DNA of 64,000 nucleotides from Oscillibacter faecalis_A (GTDB lineage Bacteria; Bacillota; Clostridia; Oscillospirales; Oscillospiraceae). The stretch spans positions 1-64,000 of the forward strand of contig NZ_JARFXX010000004.1 of assembly GCF_029218125.1 (NCBI RefSeq), given 5' to 3'. Under the pieces are notes generated by a model. That model ran no database searches. It was not told the DNA's origin and saw nothing but the letters and a program-made list of their open reading frames with translations. The position numbers were made by a program, and so were the translations under genes. Each line of letters opens with the position of its first letter. Positions within the stretch are counted from its first letter, which is position 1. Shown here one piece after another: positions 55,902 to 64,000 of the stretch.

Positions 55902-56873
55902 ATGATGAAGATCGTAGTAACAGACGGATACGCGGAGAACCCCGGTGATTTGAGTTGGGAGCCCTTGCGGGCGTTTGGCGAGCTGACGGTGTATGACCGC
56001 GTCGCTCCGGATGACGAGGAAGAGATGCTTCGCCGTATCGGTGATGCCGACATCGCGGTGACAAACAAGGGCGTTGTTTCTAAAAAGGTCATTGACGCCT
56101 GCCCCAACCTGAAGCTCATCGCTGTGCAGGCCACCGGTTACAATGTCATTGATATTGCCTACGCAAAGGAAAAGGGAATCCCTGTGTGCAACGTCCCGGT
56201 GTACGGCACCCGCTCCGTCAGTCAGTTTGCCATCGCGCTGCTGCTGGAGGTCTGCCATCACATCGGCCACCACAGCGAAACGGTCTATGCCGGCAGATGG
56301 GCCAATGGCGAGGACTGGTGCTACTGGGACTATCCCCTCATCGAGCTGGCCGGCAAGACCTATGGTCTGCTTGGCTGCGGCAACATCGGCATCCATACCG
56401 CCGCGATTGCCAAGGCGCTGGGGATGCGGGTCATTGCCTATGACGCACGGGAGTCGGACGCGGGCCACGCGCTGGGTGTTGAGTATGTGACGCTGGACGA
56501 GCTGTTTGCCCAGTCCGACGTGCTGGGTCTCCAGATGCCGCTGCTGCCGTTCAACGTTGGCATCATCAACAAGGAAAATATTGCAAAAATGAAGGACGGT
56601 GCCATCCTCATCAACAACAGCCGCGGACAGATGGTGGTGGAGCAGGACCTGGCCGACGCCCTGAACAGCGGCAAGCTGGCCGCTGCGGGACTGGATGTGG
56701 TGTCCACGGAGCCGATTCGCGCGGATAACCCGCTGCTGAAGGCGAAGAACTGCATCATCACGCCGCATATGTCCTGGGGCGCAAAGGAGAGCCGCCAGCG
56801 CATCATGGACTGCACCGTGAACAACGTGAAGGCGTTCCTTGCAGGAAAGCCGGAGAACGTTGTCAATCCGTAA
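55902..56873 (+). CDS. D-2-hydroxyacid dehydrogenase (hydroxypyruvate reductase-like)
   Basis: A 323-residue NAD-dependent dehydrogenase, AAGGAGG 8 bases before ATG 55902. The dinucleotide fold is YGLLGCGNIGIHTAAIAKAL. The catalytic Arg lies in INNSRGQMVVEQDLADAL, the Glu in GLDVVSTEPI, and the His in ITPHMSWGAKE. As it sits 4 bases before glycerate kinase, it most likely interconverts hydroxypyruvate and glycerate. A wider 2-hydroxyacid range is possible. Confidence 0.88.
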   Translation: MMKIVVTDGYAENPGDLSWEPLRAFGELTVYDRVAPDDEEEMLRRIGDADIAVTNKGVVSKKVIDACPNLKLIAVQATGYNVIDIAYAKEKGIPVCNVPVYGTRSVSQFAIALLLEVCHHIGHHSETVYAGRWANGEDWCYWDYPLIELAGKTYGLLGCGNIGIHTAAIAKALGMRVIAYDARESDAGHALGVEYVTLDELFAQSDVLGLQMPLLPFNVGIINKENIAKMKDGAILINNSRGQMVVEQDLADALNSGKLAAAGLDVVSTEPIRADNPLLKAKNCIITPHMSWGAKESRQRIMDCTVNNVKAFLAGKPENVVNP

Positions 56874-56877
56874 GGCC

Positions 56878-58026
56878 ATGAAAAAGTGCATTGTGATCTC
56901 GGACTCGTTCAAGGGGTCCCTTTCCAGCGGCGAGATCTGTGAGATCGCCCGGGAGAGCTTTCAGAATGTGTTCCCGGCGTGCAAGCTGGTGTGCATCCCT
57001 GTGGCGGACGGTGGCGAAGGCACCGTGGCCTGCTTCCAGGAGGTCTGCGGCGGCGAACTGGTGACAGTCCGGGTGCAGGGCCCCTTTGGGCAGAGCATGG
57101 AGGCGTCCTACCTCCAACTGGAGGAAAAGCAGGCCGTGATCGAAATGGCGGCCTGCGCGGGCCTTCCTTTGGCCAATGACTGCAAGGACCCCCGCATCAC
57201 CACAACCTACGGCGTGGGCCAGCTTATCCGCCACGCGGTAGAGCGGGGCAATACCCGCATTCTGCTGGGATTGGGCGGCAGCGCCACCAACGATGGCGGC
57301 TGCGGCTGCGCTACGGCGCTGGGCGTCCGCTTTACGGACCGAGAGGGCCGGGAGTTTATTCCCACCGGCGGAACGCTGGACAAAATCGCCCATATTGACG
57401 CACGGCGGGCGCGGCGGCTGCTGCGGGATGTGAGTCTCACCGCCATGTGCGATATTGATAACCCCATGTACGGCCCCACCGGCGCGGCCTACGTGTTTGG
57501 CCCTCAAAAGGGAGCGGACCCCGCTATGGTGGAGTTTCTGGACTACCGCCTGCAGGTGCTGGACCAGACGATTCAGCGGGAGCTGGGCGTTTCCGTGGCG
57601 GGGGTCCCCGGCTCCGGCGCTGCCGGCGCTTTCGGCGCGGGCATCCTCGCCTTTTTGAAGGGCAAGCTCTGCCCCGGCATCGAGGCGGTGCTGGACTTGG
57701 TGAAATTTGACGAGAAGCTGACGGACTGCGACCTCGTTCTCACCGGCGAGGGCCGGTTCGACAGCCAGAGCATCCGCGGCAAGGTCATCAGCGGCGTAAG
57801 CAAGCGGGCGCGGGAGAAAAATGTTCCCGTGGTGGTCATCGCCGGCAGCGTGGATAAGGAAATGGAGAGCGTCAGCGCCGACCCGGCCTCCGGCATCGCC
57901 GCTGTGTTTTCCATTAACCGTCAGGCCATGGATTACTCGGAATCCAAGCCCTTCAGCCGGGTCAATTATCAATATACGCTGGAAAACGTTCTGCGGACGC
58001 TGCGCGCGGCGGAGCATTTCCGGTAA
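56878..58026 (+). CDS. Glycerate kinase
   Basis: A 382-residue kinase of the GarK/GlxK (type I) family that phosphorylates glycerate, usually to 2-phosphoglycerate. The start MKKCIVISDSFKGSLSSGEICE, VADGGEGTVACFQEV, GLGGSATNDGGCGCATALG, and LVLTGEGRFDSQSIRGKV are family motifs with the nucleotide- and substrate-binding residues. ATG 56878 is 4 bases after the dehydrogenase stop; the open frame to 56839 overlaps that gene. It links to the PEP carboxykinase of the same operon through enolase. Confidence 0.94.
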   Translation: MKKCIVISDSFKGSLSSGEICEIARESFQNVFPACKLVCIPVADGGEGTVACFQEVCGGELVTVRVQGPFGQSMEASYLQLEEKQAVIEMAACAGLPLANDCKDPRITTTYGVGQLIRHAVERGNTRILLGLGGSATNDGGCGCATALGVRFTDREGREFIPTGGTLDKIAHIDARRARRLLRDVSLTAMCDIDNPMYGPTGAAYVFGPQKGADPAMVEFLDYRLQVLDQTIQRELGVSVAGVPGSGAAGAFGAGILAFLKGKLCPGIEAVLDLVKFDEKLTDCDLVLTGEGRFDSQSIRGKVISGVSKRAREKNVPVVVIAGSVDKEMESVSADPASGIAAVFSINRQAMDYSESKPFSRVNYQYTLENVLRTLRAAEHFR

Positions 58027-58059
58027 ATCGCCCCGCGGGGGCTGAAAAAGGAGGACGCT

Positions 58060-58320
58060 ATGGACTATTCTCTTTGGTTTGTCTGCCTCATGGGAATGGG
58101 GACGGTCTTTTTCGGACTGGTCTGCATCATTATCCTGACGAAGCTGATGAGCGCGGTGCTGGGGAAAAAGCCGGCGCCGGCGCAGTCTGCAAGCCGCAGT
58201 GCCGATGCACTGCCGCAGACGGTGACGCCGGAACTGGTGGCCGCCGTATCCGCCGCCTTAGCGGAGGAGCTGGGGACAGACATTACCGGCATTCGCATCA
58301 TTTCCATGAAAAAAGTGTGA
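58060..58320 (+). CDS. Na+-pump decarboxylase gamma subunit (OadG-like)
   Basis: An 86-residue protein with an N-terminal membrane helix (SLWFVCLMGMGTVFFGLVCIIILTKL) and a Pro/Ala-rich tail with VTPELVAAVSAALAEELG. The small size, topology and position before the biotin carrier and beta subunit match OadG, which anchors the complex to the membrane. GGAGG precedes the ATG. It is the first decarboxylase gene of the operon, 33 bases behind glycerate kinase. Confidence 0.85.
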   Translation: MDYSLWFVCLMGMGTVFFGLVCIIILTKLMSAVLGKKPAPAQSASRSADALPQTVTPELVAAVSAALAEELGTDITGIRIISMKKV

Positions 58321-58340
58321 TTTGAAGGGAGAAACTCCAG

Positions 58341-58682
58341 ATGAAAAAGTACAGAGTGACTGTGAACGGGACTGTTTATGAGGTAGAGCTGGAGGAGCTC
58401 ACCGGCGCGGCCCCTGCCCCCGTATCCGCCCCCGCTGCCGCGCCTGCCCCTGCCGCCGCACCGGCAGCAGGCGAGCAGATCACCGCCCCCATGCCCGGCA
58501 CGATTCTGGCCGTGAACGTATCGGCGGGTCAGGCCGTGAAAAAAGGCGAGGTGCTCATGATTTTGGAGGCCATGAAAATGGAAAACGAGATCATGTGCCC
58601 CCGGGACGGTGTTGTCGCTTCCGTCCACACCTTCAAGGGCAGCGCGGTGGAATCCGGCGCGCTGCTGTGCGTCCTCCAGTGA
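58341..58682 (+). CDS. Biotin carboxyl carrier subunit of the decarboxylase
   Basis: A 113-residue carrier. The N-terminus KYRVTVNGTVYEVELEEL is followed by an Ala/Pro linker, then the biotinyl domain with the conserved biotin lysine in ILEAMKMENEI. In many decarboxylases this domain is fused to the alpha subunit; here it is free, and the alpha subunit (60138-61595) indeed ends without it. It carries CO2 from the alpha to the beta subunit. Confidence 0.93.
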   Translation: MKKYRVTVNGTVYEVELEELTGAAPAPVSAPAAAPAPAAAPAAGEQITAPMPGTILAVNVSAGQAVKKGEVLMILEAMKMENEIMCPRDGVVASVHTFKGSAVESGALLCVLQ

Positions 58683-58700
58683 GATAACGGAGGACGGCCT

Positions 58701-60125
58701 ATGGAAGCGATCATTCGTTTTTTACAGGATACGGGATTCTATCTCTTTACGCAGGACGGTAACTGGCGCTGCATTGTTATGATCGGCATTGCCTGTGTTT
58801 TGCTGTATCTTGGTATCGTGAAGAAATTTGAGCCGCTGCTGCTGGTGCCTATTGCTTTCGGTATGCTCATCACCAATCTTCCCGGCGCCAATATGTTCCA
58901 TGAGATTTTCTTTGCCGGCGGGCATATTCACTGGGACATTATCGGCGGAAAGCCCATTACGGCAGAGCTTTTATCGGAGCTTTACAATCAGGGCGTGGCG
59001 GAAAATGTGCTCTCGCCATATTTGCAGCAGCTCATGACCGCCGCGCAGACCATGTTCTCCCCGGAGGCGGTCAGCAGCACCATAGCGGAGATCACCGCGT
59101 CTGCCACAGACGGTATTTCCGCCTTTGGCGCACAGTTGGAGGCGCTGGTGCAGGCGGAGCAGGCTGCGTCCTACTACGGCATGACCCTCTCTGACGTAAC
59201 GGTCAGCGCGGGACTGGTGGACATCCTCTACCTCGGTGTGAAGCTGGGTATTTATCCCTGCCTTATTTTCATGGGCGTTGGCGCCATGACGGACTTCGGC
59301 CCCCTCATCGCCAATCCCAAGAGCCTGCTGCTGGGCGCGGCGGCGTAGCTCGGTATTTTTGTCACGTTTATCGGCTGCCGCCTTATGGGCTTCACCGGTC
59401 AGGAATCCAGCGCCATCGGCATCATCGGCGGCGCGGACGGTCCTACGGCCATTTTTGTCACCGCTCTGCTGGCCCCGGCGCTGCTGGGTCCCATTGCCGT
59501 GGCGGCCTACTCCTATATGGCGCTGGTTCCGGTGATTCAGCCGCCCATCATGAAGCTGCTGACCACGGAAAAGGAACGCCAGATCGTCATGAAGCCTCTG
59601 CGGGAGGTCAGCAAGCGGGAAAAGATTGTTTTCCCCATTGTTGTGACTGTTTTCGTGGCGCTGCTGGTGCCCTCTGCCGCGCCCCTCATTGCCTGCCTGA
59701 TGCTGGGTAATCTCTTTAAGGAGTGCGGCGTGACGGAGCGGCTGAGCAAAACGGTGCAGAATGAGCTTATCAACATCGTTACCATTTTCCTTGGCGTCAG
59801 CGTGGGCTGCACCGCTACCGGCACCACGTTCCTGTCCTTCCAGACCATCAAGATCATGATTATGGGCGTGGTGGCGTTCAGCTTCGGCACCGCCGGCGGC
59901 GTGCTGCTTGCCAAGTTCATGAACCTGTTCCTCAAGGAGAAGATCAATCCTCTCATCGGCTCCGCCGGTGTGTCCGCCGTTCCCATGGCGGCCAGAGTGT
60001 CTCAGATGGTGGGCCAGAAGTACAATCCCGGCAACTTCCTGCTGATGCACGCCATGGGCCCCAACGTGGCCGGCGTCATCGGCTCCGCCATCGCGGCGGG
60101 TGTGCTCATCAGCCTGTTCGGCTAA
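58701..60125 (+). pseudogene. oadB: Na+-pump decarboxylase beta subunit, interrupted by in-frame TAG
   Basis: The beta subunit couples decarboxylation of carboxybiotin to Na+ export. The frame runs without shift from ATG 58701 to the stop at 60125, but a TAG occurs in the middle (59346-59348) after LLLGAAA. The next residues LGIFVTFIG and GADGPTAIFVT continue the family sequence, where a Gln (CAG) usually stands at this place (AAAQxGIF). So a single C-to-T change explains it. N-terminal part: 215 residues; C-terminal part has MGFTGQESSAIGIIGGADGP and several membrane helices. ATG 59385 has no good ribosome site. Either non-functional or read through. Confidence 0.85.
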
Positions 60126-60137
60126 AGGGAGGCAGCT

Positions 60138-61595
60138 ATGGAATTTTTATCGAAGAAGCCCCTGCTTATCACGGATACCATTCTTCGGGATGCGCATCAG
60201 TCTCAGGCGGCCACCCGTATGACCACGGAGGATATGCTCCCCGCGCTGGAAATGCTGGATTCCATCGGCTACTACTCTCTGGAGTGCTGGGGCGGCGCCA
60301 CCTTCGACGCCTGTATGCGCTTTCTGAATGAAGACCCGTGGGAGCGGCTGCGGACCATCCGCCAGCATGTGAAGCACACGAAGCTGCAAATGCTGTTCCG
60401 TGGCCAGAACATTCTGGGCTACAAGCACTATGCCGACGATGTGGTGGACGCCTTCTGCCGCAAGTCCATTGAAAACGGCATCGACATCATCCGCATTTTC
60501 GACGCGCTGAATGACGTGCGAAATCTGGAACAGGCCATTAAGTCCACCCGGAAGTATGGCGGCGAGGTGGAGGCCACCATGAGCTACACCGTCTCCCCCA
60601 TCCACAACGAGGACTACTTCGTGAAGCTGGCCAAGACGCTGGAGGAAATGGGCGCCAGCGCCATCTGCGTCAAGGACATGGCCAACCTCCTGCTGCCCAT
60701 GGACGCCTACTCCCTCATCAAGCGGCTGAAGGAGACGGGCTCCATCCCCATCCACCTCCACACCCACAACACCACTGGCACCGGCGACATGGTGAACCTC
60801 ATGGCCGCCATGGCGGGGGTGGACATCGTGGACACCGCCCTCTCCCCCCTTGCCAACGGCACCTCCCAGCCCGCCACGGAGTCTCTGGTGGCCACGCTGC
60901 GGGGCACCGTCCGGGACACCGGGCTGGATCAGTCCAAGCTCAGCGAGGCGGCGGCCCACTTCCGCAAGGTGGCGGCCCGTCTGCAAAACGAGGGGATCCT
61001 GGATCCCAAGGTGCTGCGGGTGGATACGAACACACTGCTCTATCAGGTTCCCGGCGGAATGCTCTCTAACCTGATCTCTCAGCTCAAGCAGGCCGATAAG
61101 GAGGACAAATATTACGATGTGCTGGCGGAGATTCCCAGAGTCCGCAAGGATTTCGGCTATCCGCCGCTGGTGACCCCCACCAGTCAGATCGTGGGAACGC
61201 AGGCGGTGATGAACGTTATCGTCGGCAGATACAAAACGTTCCCCAAGGAGTCCAAGGGTCTGCTGCGGGGCGAATACGGCGCGCTGCCCGGCGAGGTAAA
61301 CCCGGAGGTCCGGGCGCTGGCAGGCATCGACCCGGAGGAGGTCATCACCTGCCGTCCGGCGGACAACATCGCCCCGGAGTTGGAAAAATACAAGGAAGAA
61401 TTCAAGGAAATCGCCAAATCCGAGGAGGATGTGCTGTCGCTGGCACTGTTCCCGCAGGTCGCGCCGAAGTTTCTGGCGTGGCGGGACGGGGAACATGACA
61501 CCTGTCAAGACACCTGTACACCTGTCGCTCCGGCGGTGGGAGCCTCTCAGGACCCCAACGCGGTCCGGGAGCTGTATGTGGAGTATAAGTTCTGA
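60138..61595 (+). CDS. oadA: Oxaloacetate decarboxylase alpha (carboxyltransferase) subunit
   Basis: A 485-residue carboxyltransferase that moves CO2 from oxaloacetate to biotin. TIM-barrel motifs: LLITDTILRDAHQSQAATRM, the biotin-pocket FRGQNILGYKHYADD, the Lys in AICVKDMANLL, and the metal ligands in HLHTHNTTGTGDM. The C-terminus is truncated relative to fused OadA, since the biotin domain is a separate protein (58341-58682). The order gamma, carrier, beta, alpha is unlike the Klebsiella GAB order but occurs in Clostridia. 12 bases behind the beta gene. Confidence 0.93.
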   Translation: MEFLSKKPLLITDTILRDAHQSQAATRMTTEDMLPALEMLDSIGYYSLECWGGATFDACMRFLNEDPWERLRTIRQHVKHTKLQMLFRGQNILGYKHYADDVVDAFCRKSIENGIDIIRIFDALNDVRNLEQAIKSTRKYGGEVEATMSYTVSPIHNEDYFVKLAKTLEEMGASAICVKDMANLLLPMDAYSLIKRLKETGSIPIHLHTHNTTGTGDMVNLMAAMAGVDIVDTALSPLANGTSQPATESLVATLRGTVRDTGLDQSKLSEAAAHFRKVAARLQNEGILDPKVLRVDTNTLLYQVPGGMLSNLISQLKQADKEDKYYDVLAEIPRVRKDFGYPPLVTPTSQIVGTQAVMNVIVGRYKTFPKESKGLLRGEYGALPGEVNPEVRALAGIDPEEVITCRPADNIAPELEKYKEEFKEIAKSEEDVLSLALFPQVAPKFLAWRDGEHDTCQDTCTPVAPAVGASQDPNAVRELYVEYKF

Positions 61596-61618
61596 GCATC
61601 AATAAAGGAGGAACGAAT

Positions 61619-63181
61619 ATGGAGACCTATGGTTTGGAGCAGCTTGGCATTTTGAATCCCAAGGCTGTTTACCGTAATTTGGAGCCGGCCCAGCTGGTGG
61701 AGCACGCGCTGCGCCGGGGCGAGGGTCAGCTCAGCAATACCGGCGCCCTGTGCGTGCGGACGGGAAAGTACACCGGCCGCTCTCCCAACGATAAATTCAT
61801 CGTGGACAGCGAGGGCGTGCATGACGATATCGCGTGGGGCAAGATCAACGTGCCTACCACGCAGGCGGTGTTTGACGCGCTGTATGAAAAAATGGTGGCC
61901 TATCTCCAGAACCGGGAGATTTTTGTGTTTGATGGCTTTGCCGGCGCCGATACCCGGCATACCAAGGCCTTCCGCATCGTCAACGAGCTGGCCAGCCAGA
62001 ATCTCTTTATCCACCAGCTTTTGCTGCGTCCCACGGCGGAGCAGCTTGCGGACTACAAGGCTGACTTCACCATCATCTGTGTCCCCGGCTTCAAGTGCGA
62101 TCCCCAGCGGGACCACACGCATTCCGAGGCGGCCATCATGATTGACTATGAGAAGAAACTGGTCCTCATTGCCGGCAGCCAGTATGCCGGCGAGATCAAG
62201 AAGTCCGTGTTCTCCGTGATGAACTATCTGATGCCTAAAGAGGGTGTGTTCCCCATGCATTGCTCCGCCAACATCGGCAAGGATGGGGATTCCGCTATTT
62301 TCTTCGGTCTCTCCGGCACCGGCAAGACCACGCTTTCTGCCGACCCCAACCGCAAGCTCATCGGTGATGACGAGCACGGCTGGGCGGATGAGTCCGTGTT
62401 CAACTTTGAGGGCGGCTGCTATGCTAAGTGCATCGATTTGACAGAGGAGAGCGAGCCGGAGATCTACTGCGCTATCCGCTTCGGCGCGCTGGTGGAGAAT
62501 GTGATCGTCGACCCGGAAACCCGCCGCCCAGACTATGCCGACAGCAGCCTGACGGAGAATACCCGCGTGGGCTACCCGGTGGACTATATCCCCAATGCGG
62601 CCATTCCCGGCGTGTGTGCTACCCCCAAGACGGTTATTTTCCTGACAGCGGACGCCTACGGCGTGCTGCCGCCCATTTCCCGGCTGGATGAAAAGCAGGC
62701 TATGTACTATTTCGTATCCGGCTTTACCTCCAAGCTGGCCGGTACGGAGCGGGGCATCACCTCTCCCGTTCCCACGTTCTCTACCTGCTTCGGCGCGCCC
62801 TTTATGCCGCTTGACCCCTCCGTGTATGCGAAGATGCTGGCGGAAAAGGTGGCAAAGTCCGGCGCGAAGGTCTATCTGGTGAACACCGGCTGGAACGGCA
62901 CTGGCAAGCGGATGAAGCTCAGCTACACCCGTGCGATGGTCACGGCGGCGCTGAACGGCGAGCTGGAGAAGGCGGAGTTTGTCACCGATCCCTATTTCGG
63001 CGTGGCCGTTCCCACAAGCTGCCCCAATGTGCCGGAGGAACTGATGATTCCCGCCAACACATGGAAGGACAAGGCAGCCTACGAGGCAAAAGCCAAGGAG
63101 CTGGCAAGGTCCTTTGTGGAGAACTTCAAGAAATACAATAAAATGCCCGCCGATGTGGTGGCCGCAGGTCCCAAGGTGTAA
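61619..63181 (+). CDS. pckA: Phosphoenolpyruvate carboxykinase (ATP)
   Basis: A 520-residue enzyme that interconverts PEP + CO2 + ADP and oxaloacetate + ATP. ATG 61619 has AAAGGAGGAACGA before it. Conserved elements: GALCVRTGKYTGRSPNDKFI, MHCSANIGKDGDSAIFFGLSG with Walker A GLSGTGKTTLSAD, LIGDDEHGW (metal site), FNFEGGCYAKCI, and the Arg in NTRVGYPVDYIPN. The last gene of the operon, 23 bases after oadA. In fermentative gut bacteria it normally works in the PEP-carboxylating direction to gain ATP, matching the decarboxylase beside it. Confidence 0.97.
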   Translation: METYGLEQLGILNPKAVYRNLEPAQLVEHALRRGEGQLSNTGALCVRTGKYTGRSPNDKFIVDSEGVHDDIAWGKINVPTTQAVFDALYEKMVAYLQNREIFVFDGFAGADTRHTKAFRIVNELASQNLFIHQLLLRPTAEQLADYKADFTIICVPGFKCDPQRDHTHSEAAIMIDYEKKLVLIAGSQYAGEIKKSVFSVMNYLMPKEGVFPMHCSANIGKDGDSAIFFGLSGTGKTTLSADPNRKLIGDDEHGWADESVFNFEGGCYAKCIDLTEESEPEIYCAIRFGALVENVIVDPETRRPDYADSSLTENTRVGYPVDYIPNAAIPGVCATPKTVIFLTADAYGVLPPISRLDEKQAMYYFVSGFTSKLAGTERGITSPVPTFSTCFGAPFMPLDPSVYAKMLAEKVAKSGAKVYLVNTGWNGTGKRMKLSYTRAMVTAALNGELEKAEFVTDPYFGVAVPTSCPNVPEELMIPANTWKDKAAYEAKAKELARSFVENFKKYNKMPADVVAAGPKV

Positions 63182-63198
63182 GCACAATATAAAAATAC

Positions 63199-63230
63199 AG
63201 CACCCGCTCATAGCAGGTGCTGTATTTTGC
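63199..63230 (+). terminator. Terminator after pckA
   Basis: AATACAGCACC and GGTGCTGTATTT arms (perfect 11 bp) followed by TTGCTTTTC, 18 bases behind the pckA stop. Confidence 0.75.
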
Positions 63231-63283
63231 TTTTCAACAGAATAAATAAAAAAGCCGGGGCATTTTGCACCGGCTCTTGAAAC

Positions 63284-63529
63284 TTATTGTCCCAGATATT
63301 TCTTGACCAACACCTGCAAAAGCTCGTCCCGGTCCAGCTTGCGAATCAGCGTCCGGGCGCCCATGTGGTTCGTGATATAGGTGGGGTCCTCGGAGAGAAT
63401 GTAGCCCACAATCTGATTGATGGGATTGTAGCCCTTTTCCTCAAGGGCCTGATAGACGGTAGTCAGGATGTGCCGAATTTCTGCATCCTTTTCGTCCACA
63501 ATGCTGAATTTTCTGGTGAAATCATCCAT
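63284..63529 (-). CDS. IreB-family regulatory phosphoprotein
   Basis: An 81-residue protein of the IreB/DUF965 family, the substrate and partner of the Ser/Thr kinase IreK in Enterococcus. Family sequence: KFSIVDEKDAEIRHILTTVY, QALEEKGYNPINQIVGYI, LSEDPTYITNHMGAR, IRKLDRDELL. The Thr-rich N-terminus that is phosphorylated in IreB is partly kept (DDFTRKF). GTATCC-like weak site upstream. It commonly precedes ruvX/alaS genes in Firmicutes, which may lie beyond the window. Confidence 0.92.
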   Translation of the reverse strand: MDDFTRKFSIVDEKDAEIRHILTTVYQALEEKGYNPINQIVGYILSEDPTYITNHMGARTLIRKLDRDELLQVLVKKYLGQ

Positions 63530-63727
63530 ACGGACACCGCCTTCCTACTGAGTATGAAAATAGTATACTCGGTTTAGGACGAGAAGTAAAGGGAAAAACG
63601 GAAATGTAACAAAATGGTAATAATCATTCCTGAAAAAGCGCCTGTGGTTTTCCACAGGCGCTTTTTGGCAATTTTCAGAGGCAGCGGTGCCCCCACACGC
63701 TATAGGACGGGGAGAGCAGGGAAGCAC
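63530..63727. other. Non-coding stretch with a bidirectional terminator
   Basis: AT-rich; the part next to 63529 should hold the ireB promoter. A strong hairpin at 63634-63666 (GCGCCTGTGG and CCACAGGCGC arms between A5 and T5 runs) separates it from the next minus-strand unit. Confidence 0.6.
63633..63666. terminator. Bidirectional terminator
   Basis: Perfect 10-bp arms with AAAAA before and TTTTT after. It can end transcripts from the right (minus) and from the left (plus). Confidence 0.88.
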
Positions 63728-63778
63728 TTACCGCAAAACAGCGTCGCACTCCTGCTTCAAAGCGTCCAGAATACTCTG
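63717..63778 (-). repeat. Duplicated 3' gene end, downstream copy
   Basis: About 62 bases that recur at 63939-64000 with a few changes. The minus-strand frame reads SILDALKQECDAVLR and a stop. With ATG 63796 it forms only a 22-residue ORF (63728-63796) behind a GCAGACTGC hairpin, so it looks like the remnant of a duplicated gene. Confidence 0.65.
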
Positions 63779-63796
63779 GACGACGGCATCCGCCAT
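63728..63796 (-). pseudogene. 22-codon remnant of the gene at the right edge
   Basis: MADAVVQ then the duplicated tail. The hairpin at 63798-63824 immediately upstream leaves no ribosome site. It is most likely the 3' remnant of a tandem copy whose body was lost. Confidence 0.4.
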
Positions 63797-63797
63797 C

Positions 63798-63824
63798 CCG
63801 CAGACTGCTAAGCAGTCTGCGGGA
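63798..63824. repeat. 12-bp stem hairpin
   Basis: CCCGCAGACTGC and GCAGTCTGCGGG with a 3-base loop between the two copies of the duplicated gene end. It probably works as a terminator for the gene entering from the right. Confidence 0.6.
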
Positions 63825-63938
63825 ACCCTGTTCTTTAAAATGCTTGGCGGAAATGAATTCCGTCTGCGCCAAGGTTCTGCTGTGCAGAACGCTTGTACGC
63901 AGTAGCCTGCGTCCCCGCGCTGCGGGGCGAGGAGGCTG

Positions 63939-64000
63939 GCAGGGAAGCACTTACCGCAAAACAGCGCCGCATTCCTGCTTCAAGGCATTCAGAATGCTCT
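63939..64000 (-). CDS. 3' end of a gene that continues beyond the window
   Basis: The minus-strand frame ends in TAA at 63951-63953 after SILNALKQECGAVLR. Only 15 codons are visible, too few to name the product. The first 60 bases match the downstream copy at 63717-63778. Confidence 0.5.

Noticed and set aside
59346..59348. Pyrrolysine or other TAG recoding
   Set aside because: ctsR and other genes here end with TAG, the family residue is Gln, and no recoding element is visible; a point mutation is simpler.
1..64000. CRISPR array, prophage or rRNA operon
   Set aside because: No regular spaced repeats, no phage structural genes, and no rRNA sequence were found. The methyltransferases lack restriction partners.

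Overview
The window looks like a Gram-positive Clostridia chromosome, most like an Oscillospiraceae-type gut anaerobe. The evidence is GC-rich coding sequence, AAGGAGG-type ribosome binding sites, ctsR-mcsA-clpC without mcsB, an IreB-type regulator, an aluminium-resistance-type PLP enzyme next to an AbrB-type regulator, and a Na+-pump oxaloacetate decarboxylase operon. No rRNA or other species marker is present, so the assignment stays at this level.

Region 1 (1 to about 40,027) is most of an integrative conjugative element (ICE) of the Tn1549/CTn kind. Nearly all genes are on the minus strand, so transcription runs from right to left. From right to left it carries: an accessory and anti-defence block (ArdA-like proteins, DUF4314- and DUF3849-type proteins, an adenine methylase; 39.8-29.9 kb); a control locus with an XRE repressor and two matching operators (33.0-33.9 kb); a cell-surface block (membrane protein, sortase, CAP protein and a 1761-residue multi-repeat adhesin; 29.9-21.5 kb); a type IV secretion block (VirB6-, VirB3/PrgI- and VirB4-like proteins and an M23 peptidase; 21.4-10.2 kb); and a mobilization block (small unknown genes, candidate oriT, RHH accessory protein, MobP-type relaxase, toprim protein, VirD4 coupling protein; 9.8-1.4 kb). 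Inside the secretion block sit an MNT-HEPN toxin-antitoxin pair and a cytosine-5 DNA methyltransferase encoded by two genes. The first of these is interrupted by a complete group II intron, 16180-18905, whose removal restores a 233-codon frame. No integrase is visible, so the element probably continues left of position 1. A tRNA T-arm-like fragment at 40000-40027 may be its right attachment site.

Region 2 (40,080-55,620) is ordinary chromosome: two tRNA-Ser genes, a rhomboid-like membrane protein, rsmI and a TrmN6-type methylase, a ferredoxin, the heat-shock operon ctsR-mcsA-clpC with two CtsR boxes, a large unknown membrane protein, a metallo-beta-lactamase protein, two transporters or membrane proteins, the AbrB plus PLP-enzyme pair, and an SH3-NlpC/P60 hydrolase.

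Region 3 (55,737-63,181) is one tight plus-strand operon: 2-hydroxyacid dehydrogenase, glycerate kinase, Na+-pump decarboxylase gamma, biotin carrier, beta and alpha subunits, and ATP-forming PEP carboxykinase. Together they could take glycerate via PEP to oxaloacetate with ATP formation, then decarboxylate oxaloacetate to pyruvate while pumping Na+. The beta subunit gene has an in-frame TAG at 59353-59355 where the family usually has Gln. The window closes with an ireB-like gene and a duplicated 3' gene end.
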